A stretch of 64,000 bases of DNA from Microbulbifer celer (GTDB lineage Bacteria > Pseudomonadota > Gammaproteobacteria > Pseudomonadales > Cellvibrionaceae): NCBI RefSeq assembly GCF_020991125.1, contig NZ_CP087715.1, positions 434,001 through 498,000 of the forward strand, written 5' to 3'. Each line of letters begins with the position of its first letter. Position 1 is the first letter of the stretch. Below, in pieces: positions 54,659-63,616 of the stretch. The translations under genes and the position numbers were made by a program. The notes under the pieces were generated by a model, which saw only the letters and a program-made list of their open reading frames with translations, was not told the origin of the DNA and searched no databases.

Positions 54659-54685
54659 TAAAGCCCGCTCTCCGTCGGCCGATGA
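54659..54685 (+). promoter_or_regulatory. Sigma-28 (FliA) promoter upstream of cheB
   Basis: TAAAG (54659-54663), 14 nt, GCCGATGA (54678-54685) fits the sigma-28 consensus with exact spacing. It lies in the only sizeable gap of the chemotaxis block (54591-54804), ~120 nt before cheB. It would allow separate expression of cheB-mcp-cheY-cheZ. Confidence 0.78.
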
Positions 54686-54804
54686 ATATCCAGAGGCTGT
54701 TGCCGGCCGGCAATCTGACTTACCGGCTCCCTCATTGGAATCAATGCCCGGTAAGCGCGTTCCGGCTGCGCGCAATGGCGTAAGCAGGAGAGCTGAAACT
54801 CATC

Positions 54805-55860
54805 ATGGAAAAAATCAGAGTGCTCTGTGTCGATGATTCGGCACTGATTCGCGGGCTGATGCGGGAAATCATCGATGCCCAGCCGGACATGGAGGTGGTG
54901 GCGGTTGCGCCGGACCCACTGGTGGCGCGGGACCTGATCAAGCAATTGAACCCGGATGTACTCACCCTGGATGTGGAAATGCCGCGCATGGACGGAATCG
55001 ACTTCCTGCAGCGGTTGATGCGTCTGCGTCCCATGCCAGTGCTGATGGTTTCTTCCCTGACGCGCTCGGGCTCGGAGATCACGCTGCGTGCACTGGAACT
55101 GGGTGCGGTGGATTTTGTGGCTAAACCACAACTGGGGATCCGCTCGGGGTTGCTCGAGTACAGCGAACAGATTGCAGAAAAAATTCGTGCGGCCGCGCGG
55201 GTGCGGCTGTCGCGCCGTGAACAGCGACCGCAGGCTGAGTCGCGCAAGCTCGATTCGGTGATGGTATCCAGTGAGAAGCTATTGGTTGTCGGAGCCTCCA
55301 CCGGTGGCCCCGAGGCGATCCGGCAGGTACTGGAACCGTTACCGCCGAGCAGTCCGGCCATCCTGATTGCCCAGCATATGCCGAGCGGTTTTACCCGCTC
55401 CTTTGCCAATCGCCTGGACCGCCTGTGCCGGATCAGAGTGAAAGAAGCCGAGCAGGGTGAACGGGTGCTCCCCGGGCACGCGTATATTGCACCGGGGGAT
55501 CAGCACCTGAAACTTGCCCGCAGCGGTGCCAACTATCTGGTACAGCTGGATTCGGGGCCGGCGGTAAACCGCCATCGTCCGTCGGTGGATGTACTGTTTC
55601 AGTCTGCCGCCGAGGTGGCCGGGCGCAATGCCATCGGCGCACTGCTCACCGGCATGGGACGGGATGGCGCGCTGGGTTTGCTGGCGATGCTTCGCGCCGG
55701 CTCCGCCACGCTGGCACAGGATGAAATGACCTCGCTGGTCTACGGCATGCCCCGCGAGGCCGCGGCGCTGGGGGCGGCACAGGAGCGTGTGCCGTTGCCG
55801 GATATTGCCGAACGTCTGCTGGCGTTGGCGACGGCTTCGGGTCGCGCACAGCGCGTATAG
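54805..55860 (+). CDS. cheB: Chemotaxis methylesterase CheB
   Basis: The 351-aa product has an N-terminal receiver domain ([18 protein letters not shown], phospho-Asp in [13 protein letters not shown] in VAKPQ) and a C-terminal methylesterase with the catalytic Ser in [12 protein letters not shown], His in [17 protein letters not shown] and Asp in [11 protein letters not shown]. It demethylates and deamidates receptors to reset sensitivity. AGGAGAG lies 12 nt upstream. It is separated from cheR by 214 nt containing a sigma-28 promoter. Confidence 0.96.
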   Translation: MEKIRVLCVDDSALIRGLMREIIDAQPDMEVVAVAPDPLVARDLIKQLNPDVLTLDVEMPRMDGIDFLQRLMRLRPMPVLMVSSLTRSGSEITLRALELGAVDFVAKPQLGIRSGLLEYSEQIAEKIRAAARVRLSRREQRPQAESRKLDSVMVSSEKLLVVGASTGGPEAIRQVLEPLPPSSPAILIAQHMPSGFTRSFANRLDRLCRIRVKEAEQGERVLPGHAYIAPGDQHLKLARSGANYLVQLDSGPAVNRHRPSVDVLFQSAAEVAGRNAIGALLTGMGRDGALGLLAMLRAGSATLAQDEMTSLVYGMPREAAALGAAQERVPLPDIAERLLALATASGRAQRV

Positions 55861-55907
55861 AAAACAATGAAGATTTCCAGGGTTACCGACGAGGAGAAAC
55901 TCCGGCC

Positions 55908-57674
55908 ATGTTAAAACTGATGCGAAACCTCAATATCAATACGGTGGTGGCGGGCGTGCTGCTCTGCTGCACCCTGTTGATGGGCGGACTGGTAGGGCTG
56001 CGAATGGCTACCAACCAGGTGGGCAATGACGCGATCCAGACATTGCACGAGGTCAATGTCGAGGTGATGCACGATGTCTTCCGCGCGTTCTCATTGCTGA
56101 ACCAGGGGATGATCGGCCTTAATCTTGCCGCCGGAGAGCTGGATGGCGGGCGCAACCTGAGTGCCGGCACTTACCTGGACGATGTGCAGGCGGCGCTCAG
56201 TCAGGCGCGCGTGCAGTTCGCTGCCGTCGAGGTAACGGAAGCTGACCAGTCCGCAGACCCGGACAAGCCCGAAGCGGAGCAGCTCAGGGAGCTGTCCATC
56301 GTCTTCACTGAAATGCTCGATGAGGTGGAGGCCGAATATTCGATACTGGCCGGGGAAGAGCCCGACCTTCAACGGTACAACGAACGCAAGGAAGACCTCA
56401 GCGTGATCAGCGATGACCTCAATGTCGCGCTGCTCGCACTGCTGGATCACGCTAGCAGTGAAAGCGCGGGGATCATGGACGACTACCGCGATACCACGGC
56501 CTACTACGGAAATATTGGCATTGTGGTGATTGCCGGTATCGCGATTATCCTCGCACTGATCTACCTGATGCTGCGCAATATTGTCGTGCGCCCGCTGGGA
56601 GAGGCGGTTGAAAACCTGCAGAGTATTGCCCGGGCTGACCTGTCGCGTCCGATTACGGATCACGGCGCCAATGAAATCGGCAAACTGTTCAATGCCATGC
56701 AGGAAGTACAAAACAGTCTCAGCCGCATCGTCGTGCAGGTCCGCACCGGCAGCAGTTCCATTTACAGCGGCTCTTCGGAAATCGCGCGGGGCAACGTGGA
56801 TTTGTCGGCGCGTACTGAACAGCAGGCGGCATCGCTGGAAGAAACCGCCACCAGCATGGAGCAGCTCACCGCCACAGTGAAGCAGAATGCCGACAACGCG
56901 CGCCAGGCCAGCGGCCTTGCCAATGATGCCTCCGGTACGGCGACCCGTGGCGGCGAGGTCATGCAGCAGGTATCGAGCAAAATGCAGGGTATTACCGAAA
57001 GCTCACGCAAAGTGGCCGATATTACCGGCATGATCGACTCCATCGCCTTCCAGACCAATATTCTCGCGCTCAACGCTTCGGTAGAGGCCGCGCGAGCGGG
57101 AGAGCAAGGGCGTGGATTTGCCGTCGTCGCCGGTGAAGTGCGCAACCTCGCCGGCAACAGTGCGGACGCGGCGCGCCAGATCAAGGCGTTGATCGAGAAT
57201 TCTGTCGGCGAAGTCGAAGAGGGTGCGTCTCTGGTTGCCCAGGCCGGTGAAACCATGAAAGAAGTCGTGGCCGCGGTGAAGCGGGTAACCGACATCATGG
57301 ACGAAATATCCGCAGCTTCTCAGGAGCAGAGTAGCGGTATCGAGCAAGTGAGTCAGGCGGTCAGCCAGATGGACGAATCGACCCAGCAGAATGCGGCGTT
57401 GGTGGAAGAAGCTTCTGCCGCGGCAGCTTCCCTGGAAGCGCAGGCGCAGCGACTGGAAGAAGCGGTAGCCATTTTCCGTCTTGCCAGGGCGGCGGAGGAC
57501 GAACCGGGTTACGAGGAGCAGGGCAGTGCAGCTGGCAAAGTGGAGTCTGTCGAGCGTGCGCCGGTTGCTGCCACTGAACCGAAAGAACCCGCCAGTGCAA
57601 AAAAAACCAGGCCACAGGAGCCGGAAGAGCATGAACTGGCCACCGCCGGCGAAGACGAGTGGGAAGAGTTCTGA
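55908..57674 (+). CDS. Methyl-accepting chemotaxis protein with C-terminal CheR-binding pentapeptide
   Basis: This 588-aa receptor has a first membrane helix (~11-31), a ~155-residue periplasmic four-helix ligand domain of the Tar/Tsr type, a second membrane helix (~198-220), HAMP ([20 protein letters not shown]) and the signalling domain ([22 protein letters not shown]). The chain ends in EWEEF, an xWxxF-type pentapeptide that tethers CheR/CheB in E. coli Tar and Tsr, after a flexible ~70-residue linker. GAGGAG precedes the ATG. The ligand is unknown. Confidence 0.93.
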   Translation: MLKLMRNLNINTVVAGVLLCCTLLMGGLVGLRMATNQVGNDAIQTLHEVNVEVMHDVFRAFSLLNQGMIGLNLAAGELDGGRNLSAGTYLDDVQAALSQARVQFAAVEVTEADQSADPDKPEAEQLRELSIVFTEMLDEVEAEYSILAGEEPDLQRYNERKEDLSVISDDLNVALLALLDHASSESAGIMDDYRDTTAYYGNIGIVVIAGIAIILALIYLMLRNIVVRPLGEAVENLQSIARADLSRPITDHGANEIGKLFNAMQEVQNSLSRIVVQVRTGSSSIYSGSSEIARGNVDLSARTEQQAASLEETATSMEQLTATVKQNADNARQASGLANDASGTATRGGEVMQQVSSKMQGITESSRKVADITGMIDSIAFQTNILALNASVEAARAGEQGRGFAVVAGEVRNLAGNSADAARQIKALIENSVGEVEEGASLVAQAGETMKEVVAAVKRVTDIMDEISAASQEQSSGIEQVSQAVSQMDESTQQNAALVEEASAAAASLEAQAQRLEEAVAIFRLARAAEDEPGYEEQGSAAGKVESVERAPVAATEPKEPASAKKTRPQEPEEHELATAGEDEWEEF

Positions 57675-57698
57675 TCCAGGATCAAGAGAGTGAAAGCG

Positions 57699-58085
57699 AT
57701 GGATAAAGGTATGAAAATTCTGGTGGTGGATGATTTCCCCACCATGCGGAGAATCATTCGCAGCCTGCTTAAAGAGTTGGGCTTCAACAATGTCGATGAA
57801 GCGGAAGATGGCCAGGAAGGCTTGGCCAAAATCAACGGTGGCGGTTTCGAATTTGTGGTGTCGGACTGGAATATGCCCAATCTGAATGGCCTCGATATGT
57901 TGAAACAGATTCGTGCAAACGAGGCCACCCGGGAGCTTCCTGTACTGATGGTCACCGCCGAAGCCAAAAAGGACAATATTGTTGCGGCAGCACAGGCGGG
58001 TGCCAATGGGTATATCGTCAAACCGTTTACCGCGGCGACTCTGGAAGAAAAGTTGAACAAGATTTTCGAGAAGCTGGGAAAATGA
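57699..58085 (+). CDS. cheY: Chemotaxis response regulator CheY
   Basis: The 128-aa single receiver domain is very close to E. coli Che[21 protein letters not shown], phospho-Asp 56 in [56 protein letters not shown]. Phosphorylated CheY binds the flagellar switch protein FliM and changes rotation. The start at 57699 follows AAGAGAG and reproduces the family N terminus; a GTG three codons upstream is less likely. Confidence 0.97.
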   Translation: MDKGMKILVVDDFPTMRRIIRSLLKELGFNNVDEAEDGQEGLAKINGGGFEFVVSDWNMPNLNGLDMLKQIRANEATRELPVLMVTAEAKKDNIVAAAQAGANGYIVKPFTAATLEEKLNKIFEKLGK

Positions 58086-58125
58086 GATCGTCGAAGCCCG
58101 CTTCCTCCCGCGAGGAGAGGTGACT

Positions 58126-58818
58126 ATGAATGATGAAGTAATGGCGCAGGGCCCGGACAATCTGCCGAGCGATGACCTGGTGCAACGCATCGGACACCTG
58201 ACCCGGATGCTGCGCGACAGCATGCGGGAGCTGGGGCTCGACAAAGAGGTGGAAAAAGCTGCGAAGGCCATTCCCGATGCGCGCGCCCGCCTTGACTATG
58301 TCGCATCAATGACCGAGCAGGCCGCTGAGCGGGCGCTCAACTCGGTGGATCGTGCACAGCCGCTACAAAACGAAATCGAGTCCCGTGCCGAGGGGCTCGA
58401 TCAGCAATGGCAGGCCTGGTTTGAAAACCCGGTAGAGCTGGATAAAGCGCGGGAACTGGTGCGGGAAACCCGCAGCTACCTTTCCGCCGTCCCCGCCATG
58501 GCCCGGGAAACCAACAAGGAACTGCTTGAAATCATGATGGCGCAGGACTTCCAGGACCTGACCGGCCAGGTGATTAAGCGCATGATGGAGGTCATCCAGG
58601 AAGTCGAGCACCAGCTGTTGCAGGTGTTGTTGGAAAGTGTGCCGGAGGGCGAAGAGCGCGAGAGTTTCCGGCGCCGGTTGGAAGACGGTACGGCCGCAGA
58701 GAGCCGGCGGCGGGAAGAGTCTTCCCTGGTCAACGGCCCGCAGATCGACAGTGGAGCCGATGATGTCGTCAGCAGCCAGGATCAGGTGGATGATCTTCTG
58801 GAAGAGTTGGGCTTCTGA
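58126..58818 (+). CDS. cheZ: CheY-P phosphatase CheZ
   Basis: The 230-aa helical protein has the catalytic segment [18 protein letters not shown], whose second Gln inserts in the CheY active site, and the C-terminal CheY-tethering peptide DDLLEELGF. It ends signalling by dephosphorylating CheY. GAGGAG lies 8 nt before ATG 58126. It is last in the che transcript: a terminator follows 35 nt after the stop. Confidence 0.95.
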   Translation: MNDEVMAQGPDNLPSDDLVQRIGHLTRMLRDSMRELGLDKEVEKAAKAIPDARARLDYVASMTEQAAERALNSVDRAQPLQNEIESRAEGLDQQWQAWFENPVELDKARELVRETRSYLSAVPAMARETNKELLEIMMAQDFQDLTGQVIKRMMEVIQEVEHQLLQVLLESVPEGEERESFRRRLEDGTAAESRRREESSLVNGPQIDSGADDVVSSQDQVDDLLEELGF

Positions 58819-58853
58819 TTTTCACCGGCTTGAATACGCCCTCCAGCACAGAT

Positions 58854-58886
58854 AGCGGGAATTGGCCCCCCTAACTCCCGCTTTTT
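58854..58886 (+). terminator. Terminator between cheZ and flhB
   Basis: AGCGGGA (58854-58860) pairs with TCCCGCT (58876-58882) and five T residues follow. It makes flhB-flhA-fliA a separate transcription unit, as flhBA is in E. coli. Confidence 0.8.
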
Positions 58887-58950
58887 CTCCCTTTGCGATC
58901 CGCCGCCCTGGCACACAATGGCCGGCTCCGAAATAGCCGCGGATGCCCAG

Positions 58951-60087
58951 ATGGCCGACGACAGCCAGGATCAGGAAAAGACAGAAACCGCCACGCCCCG
59001 CCGCCTCGAAAAAGCGCGGGAAGAGGGACAGGTGGCGCGCTCCCGGGAGCTTGCCACCGTCATGCTGCTGTGTGCCGGGCTGGGTGGCCTGTGGGCATTG
59101 GGCCCCGGCCTGTTCGTGGGACTCGGCTCCATGATGGAGCAGTCTTTTCTGTTTGATCGCCAGCAGGTGTTTGATGCCACGGTCATGCTGGTAACGGCTG
59201 CGGATCTGTTCGAGCGCAGTCTCTATGCGCTGATTCCGTTATTTGCACTGCTTACCGCGGTCGCGCTGCTCGCGCCGAACCTGCTCGGCGGTTTTCTGAT
59301 TTCCGCAAAGTCTCTTAAACCACAGCTGTCCAAACTCAACCCGCTCAAGGGGCTCAAGCGACAGTTTTCCCATCAGGCGTTGATCGAGCTTGCCAAAGCC
59401 ATTGCCAAGTCAGTGCTGGTGGGGAGTGTACTGGTGGTGTTTTTAGCCAATCGTCGGGGGGATTTTTTTGCGCTGATGGATCTCAGTGCAGAGCGTGCCG
59501 CCGCCTCAGCACTGCACCTGGTCGCCGAGGCCTGTGGCTGGATGGTGTTGTCGTTGATCCTGGTGATCCTTCTGGACGTGCCCTACCAGCTCTGGAGCCA
59601 TGGGAAGAAACTGCGCATGAGCAAGGAGGAAGTGCGCCGGGAGTTCAAAGAGAGTGAGGGCGATCCGCAATTGAAAGCGCGCATTCGCCAGCAGCAACAG
59701 TCCATGGCTCGCAATCGCATGATGAGCCAGGTTCCCGAGGCGGACGTGATTGTCACTAACCCGACCCACTTCGCCGTTGCGTTGCGTTATGACGAAAGCC
59801 AGATGGCGGCACCGCGCGTTGTTGCCAAGGGTGTGGAAGCGGTGGCTGCGCGGATTCGGGCGCTCGGGAATGAACATAATATCCCGCGCCTGGAGGCTCC
59901 ACCACTGGCGCGCGCGTTGTATCGCCATGTGGACCTGGAGCAGGAAATTCCCGCCGCCCTGTATACCGCGGTAGCCGAAGTATTGGCCTGGGCCATGCAG
60001 CTGCGGCGCGCACGCAACGACGGTTCCGAATTGCCCACCACCCCGGAACAACTGCCCATCCCCAAAGCGCTGGAGGTAACCCCGTGA
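58951..60087 (+). CDS. flhB: Flagellar type III export protein FlhB
   Basis: This 378-aa export-gate protein has the typical head (DQEKTETATPRRLEKAREEGQVARSREL), four membrane helices and a cytosolic C-terminal domain with the autocleavage motif NPTH (N270-P271 in VIVTNPTHFAV). It switches export from rod/hook to filament substrates. ATG 58951 gives the normal length and family-like start; ATG 58918 would add 11 residues. Neither has a good Shine-Dalgarno. Its stop overlaps the flhA GTG by 4 nt. Confidence 0.95.
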   Translation: MADDSQDQEKTETATPRRLEKAREEGQVARSRELATVMLLCAGLGGLWALGPGLFVGLGSMMEQSFLFDRQQVFDATVMLVTAADLFERSLYALIPLFALLTAVALLAPNLLGGFLISAKSLKPQLSKLNPLKGLKRQFSHQALIELAKAIAKSVLVGSVLVVFLANRRGDFFALMDLSAERAAASALHLVAEACGWMVLSLILVILLDVPYQLWSHGKKLRMSKEEVRREFKESEGDPQLKARIRQQQQSMARNRMMSQVPEADVIVTNPTHFAVALRYDESQMAAPRVVAKGVEAVAARIRALGNEHNIPRLEAPPLARALYRHVDLEQEIPAALYTAVAEVLAWAMQLRRARNDGSELPTTPEQLPIPKALEVTP

Positions 60088-62171
60088 AATTTCTGAACCT
60101 GAACCCGGCGTCCGGTGGATTCAGTCTGCCTGCAGGTCGGGTACTGGCAGGTCCCGTACTGATCCTGCTGATCATGTCGATGCTGATCCTGCCGTTGCCG
60201 CCGTTTGCACTGGATCTCTTTTTCACCTTCAACATCGCCCTGTCGCTGATGGTTTTGCTGGTGAGCATGTTCACGCTGCGCGCGTTGGATTTTGCGGCAT
60301 TTCCCGCTGTGCTCCTGTTTACCACCCTGCTGCGCCTGGCATTGAATGTGGCTTCCACCCGAGTGGTATTGATGGAGGGACACAACGGCGGCGCTGCTGC
60401 GGGTAAGGTCATCGAGGCGTTCGGACAGTTTCTGGTGGGGGGAAATTTTGCGGTCGGGCTGGTGGTGTTCCTGATTCTGGTGGTCATCAATTTTATGGTC
60501 ATCACCAAAGGCGCCGGACGTATTGCAGAAGTAGGTGCCCGCTTCATGCTCGATGCAATGCCGGGTAAACAGATGGCGATCGATGCCGACCTGAATGCGG
60601 GGCTGATCGGTGAAGAGGACGCACGCGCACGGCGCACCGAGGTCTCCCAGGAAGCGGACTTTTACGGTTCCATGGATGGTGCCAGCAAGTTTGTGCGCGG
60701 CGATGCCGTGGCCGGGCTGGTGATCATGGCAGTGAACGTGATCGGTGGTCTGTTGATCGGCACCATGCAACACGACCTCTCATTTGGCGAAGCGGCCCGC
60801 ACTTATACCCTGCTGACCATTGGTGATGGCCTGGTTGCACAGATTCCGGCGCTGGTCATTTCCACTGCTGCCGGTGTGACCGTATCGCGGGTCAACACGG
60901 ACCAGGATGTGGGCCAGCAGATGATCGAACAGCTGCTCACCAACCCGCGGGTTCTGTATCTGGCCGCCGGTGTGATGGGGTTGCTGGGGTTGGTGCCGGG
61001 CATGCCAAACCTGGTGTTCCTGCTGTTTACCGCTGCCCTTGCCGGTATCGCCTGGATGATGGGCAAGCGCCGGGATGACGAGTTGGTGCGCGAGCAGATG
61101 GTGTCAGAGCCGGCAGCACAACCACAGGTACCGGAGGCGAGTTGGGATGACGTAGAGCTGATCGATACGCTCGGGCTGGAAGTCGGGCACCGCCTGATCC
61201 CGCTGGTGGATCAGCGTCAAGAGGCGGAGCTGCTGGGGCGAATCAAAAGCGTGCGCAAAAAGTTCGCAAAGGAAGTCGGTTTTCTGCCGCCGGTGGTACA
61301 CATACGCGATGACCTCGAACTGTCGCCGAACACGTACGTCATCACCCTCAAGGGCGCTGAAGTCGGACGCGGTGAGGCCTATCCCGGAAAATGGCTCGCG
61401 ATCAATCCCGGACAGGTCACCGGTGAGCTGCAGGGAGAAATTACGGAAGAACCCGCGTTCGGGCTGCCTGCCGTGTGGATTGATTCAACCCAGCGCGAGC
61501 AGGCCCAGGTCTATGGCTACACCGTGGTGGATGCCGGTACCGTCGTCGCTACACACTTCAACCATCTGCTTCATCGCCACTGCGCCGAAATGCTCGGCCG
61601 CCAGGAAGTACAGCAATTGCTGGACAAACTGTCCGGAGACAGTAACAGCCTGGTGGAAGAAGTGGTTCCGAAAACCGTTTCTCTCACTACGCTGCAGCGC
61701 ATTCTGCAAAACCTATTGGATGAGGATGTTCCGATACGCGATCTGCGTACCATCCTCGATACACTTGCCGATCAAGGGGAGCAGGCTGGCGATGTGCATG
61801 AGCTGACCGCGCGGGTGCGGCTGGCACTGGGGCGGGTGCTTACCCATCAGTGGTTCCCGGGCAATGCCGAAATGCGTGTCATGGGGATCGACAGCCAGTT
61901 GGAGCAGGTCCTGTCACAGGCCCTGGAGGGCGGTGGTGCATTGGAACCCGGGTTAGCGGATACGTTGATGGCGCAGGCCGCTGCCGCACTGGATCGGCAG
62001 GAGACCGCAGGCGATCCGCCAGTACTGGTGGTTCGCCATGGTCTGCGGCCGTTATTGTCGCACTTTTTACGTCGCCGTCTGCGCCAGTTGGTGGTGCTAT
62101 CACAGGCAGAAATTCCCGACGACCGCATGGTGAAAATCAGCAATGTGATCGGTGAGCGCACGGCGGCCTAA
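60084..62171 (+). CDS. flhA: Flagellar type III export gate protein FlhA
   Basis: This 695-aa protein starts at GTG 60084 with TGGAGG 7 nt upstream. The N-terminal half has eight membrane helices with the conserved FHIPEP-type loop (RIAEVGARFMLDAMPGKQMAIDADLNAGLI); the cytosolic half is the chaperone/substrate docking platform (GLEVGHRLIPLVDQR... LLDEDVPIRDLRTILDTLAD). It uses the proton gradient for export. It is coupled to flhB and followed 154 nt later by fliA, without flhF or flhG. Confidence 0.97.
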   Translation: MKFLNLNPASGGFSLPAGRVLAGPVLILLIMSMLILPLPPFALDLFFTFNIALSLMVLLVSMFTLRALDFAAFPAVLLFTTLLRLALNVASTRVVLMEGHNGGAAAGKVIEAFGQFLVGGNFAVGLVVFLILVVINFMVITKGAGRIAEVGARFMLDAMPGKQMAIDADLNAGLIGEEDARARRTEVSQEADFYGSMDGASKFVRGDAVAGLVIMAVNVIGGLLIGTMQHDLSFGEAARTYTLLTIGDGLVAQIPALVISTAAGVTVSRVNTDQDVGQQMIEQLLTNPRVLYLAAGVMGLLGLVPGMPNLVFLLFTAALAGIAWMMGKRRDDELVREQMVSEPAAQPQVPEASWDDVELIDTLGLEVGHRLIPLVDQRQEAELLGRIKSVRKKFAKEVGFLPPVVHIRDDLELSPNTYVITLKGAEVGRGEAYPGKWLAINPGQVTGELQGEITEEPAFGLPAVWIDSTQREQAQVYGYTVVDAGTVVATHFNHLLHRHCAEMLGRQEVQQLLDKLSGDSNSLVEEVVPKTVSLTTLQRILQNLLDEDVPIRDLRTILDTLADQGEQAGDVHELTARVRLALGRVLTHQWFPGNAEMRVMGIDSQLEQVLSQALEGGGALEPGLADTLMAQAAAALDRQETAGDPPVLVVRHGLRPLLSHFLRRRLRQLVVLSQAEIPDDRMVKISNVIGERTAA

Positions 62172-62249
62172 CGCCGGAATAAGCCCGTCCATGCCCGTTT
62201 ATTCACCGCATACAAATTTTCCCGAGCATCAATAATGCACTTGGCTCCA

Positions 62250-62274
62250 GCAAGTGCCTGCTTTGGCACCGATA
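62250..62274 (+). promoter_or_regulatory. Weak sigma-28-like promoter before fliA
   Basis: GCAAG (62250-62254), 13 nt, ACCGATA (62268-62274) resembles a sigma-28 site but is one nucleotide short in spacing and imperfect in both boxes. If real it would give fliA self-activation. Confidence 0.3.
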
Positions 62275-62325
62275 GCGGAGCGTGAAAAAAGAAAAGCCCG
62301 CTCAAGGGGTAGCCGGGGGAGTACA

Positions 62326-63021
62326 ATGTATACAGCTCAGGGAACCATCAATCGGGATGCACTGCTGGAAGAACATCTGCCAGCGGTGCGTCGCCAGGCG
62401 TTGTCATTGCAGGTCAAACTACCTTCCGGCATTGATCTTGATGACCTGATCCAGGCTGGCACCATTGGCCTTCTGGATGCGATGCAACGGTTTGATCCCA
62501 ACGCCGGTGCGAGTTTTTCCACCTTTGCCAACCAGCGTATTCGCGGTGCCATGATTGATGAACTGCGTACCCGTGACTGGTTGCCGCGCAGTGTCCGCCG
62601 CAATGCCCGCTTACTGGAACAGAGCCTGCGACAACTCGAGCAGCGACTCGGACGCGCCGCCGAAGAGCGGGAAATCGCCGCGGAGATGGGGGTTTCCCTA
62701 GACGAGTATCACCGCCTGCTACTGGATACCAACTCCGGGCACCTGCTGCCGTTTGAGGAAATTGTGGCGGAAAGTGGTGAGCCCGAGGCTGGAGCCGGCG
62801 CTCCGGCTACGCCTTTCAGTGCCCTGGTGGATCACGAGCAGCGAGAGCAGCTTGTTACCGCCATCGAGCAATTGCCCGAGCGGGAGAAGCTGCTCATGGC
62901 GCTCTACTATCAGGAAGAACTCAATCTGAAGGAAATCGGCGTGGTTCTCGGTGTGACCGAGTCCAGGGTGTGCCAGTTGCACAGTCAGGCAATCAAGCGT
63001 TTGCGCACCAGATTGGTTTGA
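62326..63021 (+). CDS. fliA: Flagellar RNA polymerase sigma factor FliA (sigma-28)
   Basis: The 231-aa product has region 2 (DLDDLIQAGTIGLLDAMQRFDP, ASFSTFANQRIRGAMIDELRTRDW), region 3 (PRSVRRNARLLEQSLRQLEQRLGR) and region 4 (YYQEELNLKEIGVVLGVTESRVCQLHSQAIKRLR). It directs late flagellar and chemotaxis transcription. The ATG at 62326 follows GGGGGAG at ~4 nt and gives a length near E. coli FliA (239 aa). Its predicted targets include the two sigma-28 promoters at 47714 and 54659. Confidence 0.96.
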   Translation: MYTAQGTINRDALLEEHLPAVRRQALSLQVKLPSGIDLDDLIQAGTIGLLDAMQRFDPNAGASFSTFANQRIRGAMIDELRTRDWLPRSVRRNARLLEQSLRQLEQRLGRAAEEREIAAEMGVSLDEYHRLLLDTNSGHLLPFEEIVAESGEPEAGAGAPATPFSALVDHEQREQLVTAIEQLPEREKLLMALYYQEELNLKEIGVVLGVTESRVCQLHSQAIKRLRTRLV

Positions 63022-63034
63022 TCAAAGCATGCCA

Positions 63035-63059
63035 GTAACGGCGGCGGTGCCGCCGTTAC
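63035..63059. terminator. Hairpin between convergent fliA and tonB-domain genes
   Basis: GTAACGGCGGC (63035-63045) and GCCGCCGTTAC (63049-63059) form a perfect 11-bp stem with a GGT loop. No T-run follows on either strand, so termination is probable but not textbook. Confidence 0.55.
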
Positions 63060-63064
63060 CTGCC

Positions 63065-63451
63065 TCAGCCATTGAGCTTGAATCGAATCGGAATGGTAAA
63101 ACTGTAGCTGTCTATACCCAGATTGGCGGGGATGGCCGGATACGGATTGGAGCGTTCCACGCTGCGCAGTGCTTCGCGGTTCAGGGAGGAATAATTGGAC
63201 TCCTCAACGACTTCGATGTCTTTCACCTGCCCACTCTTATCAATGGTGATTCTCAGGATGACATTTCCCTCTCGCCGTTTTCTTTCCGCACGCGCCGGAT
63301 AGCGGATATTTTTCATGGTGTGATTGTTGAGGATACTTGCATACTGCTCGACAGTACCCTGTTGCTTGACGCCACTCAGTCGCGGCGCAGCATCGACGGA
63401 CATGCCTGCTGCTAACAGAGGCAAAGCAAGGGCAAAGTAACGTAATTTCAT
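63065..63451 (-). CDS. Periplasmic TonB C-terminal domain protein
   Basis: The 128-aa product has a signal peptide (MKLRYFALALPLLAAGMSVDA) and then only a TonB-like C-terminal domain (NIRYPARAERKRREGNVILRITIDKSGQVKDIEVVEES, YPAIPANLG). There is no membrane anchor that would stay in place and no Pro-rich spacer, so it cannot act as a standard TonB that spans the periplasm. The start at 63451 is chosen because it opens the signal peptide. Its partner is unknown. It is convergent with fliA. Confidence 0.82.
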   Translation of the reverse strand: MKLRYFALALPLLAAGMSVDAAPRLSGVKQQGTVEQYASILNNHTMKNIRYPARAERKRREGNVILRITIDKSGQVKDIEVVEESNYSSLNREALRSVERSNPYPAIPANLGIDSYSFTIPIRFKLNG

Positions 63452-63558
63452 TTCGGGTTCCCGGTTGTGTGAATAGCCTTTCTGCCAGTAATTCGGCGTG
63501 GCAGGCAGATCAGTGCCTGCCTGAATAACTATCGGCAGGGTGAGCATCGGCTTTAATT

Positions 63559-63577
63559 CCGGGGAGAAAATCCCCGG
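63559..63577 (-). terminator. Hairpin downstream of the HDOD gene
   Basis: CCGGGGA (63559-63565) and TCCCCGG (63571-63577) form a 7-bp stem with loop GAAAA, about 40 nt after the HDOD gene stop. Only a short AT-rich tail follows on the minus strand. Confidence 0.5.
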
Positions 63578-63616
63578 TCTCGCACAACTATTCGCATGGA
63601 CCGGGGAGGAGTGGGG

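Noticed and set aside
54591-54836. 81-codon open frame in the cheR-cheB gap as a cheD remnant
   Set aside because: The translation is Pro/Arg/Ser-rich and lacks CheD motifs; the region contains a sigma-28 promoter instead.
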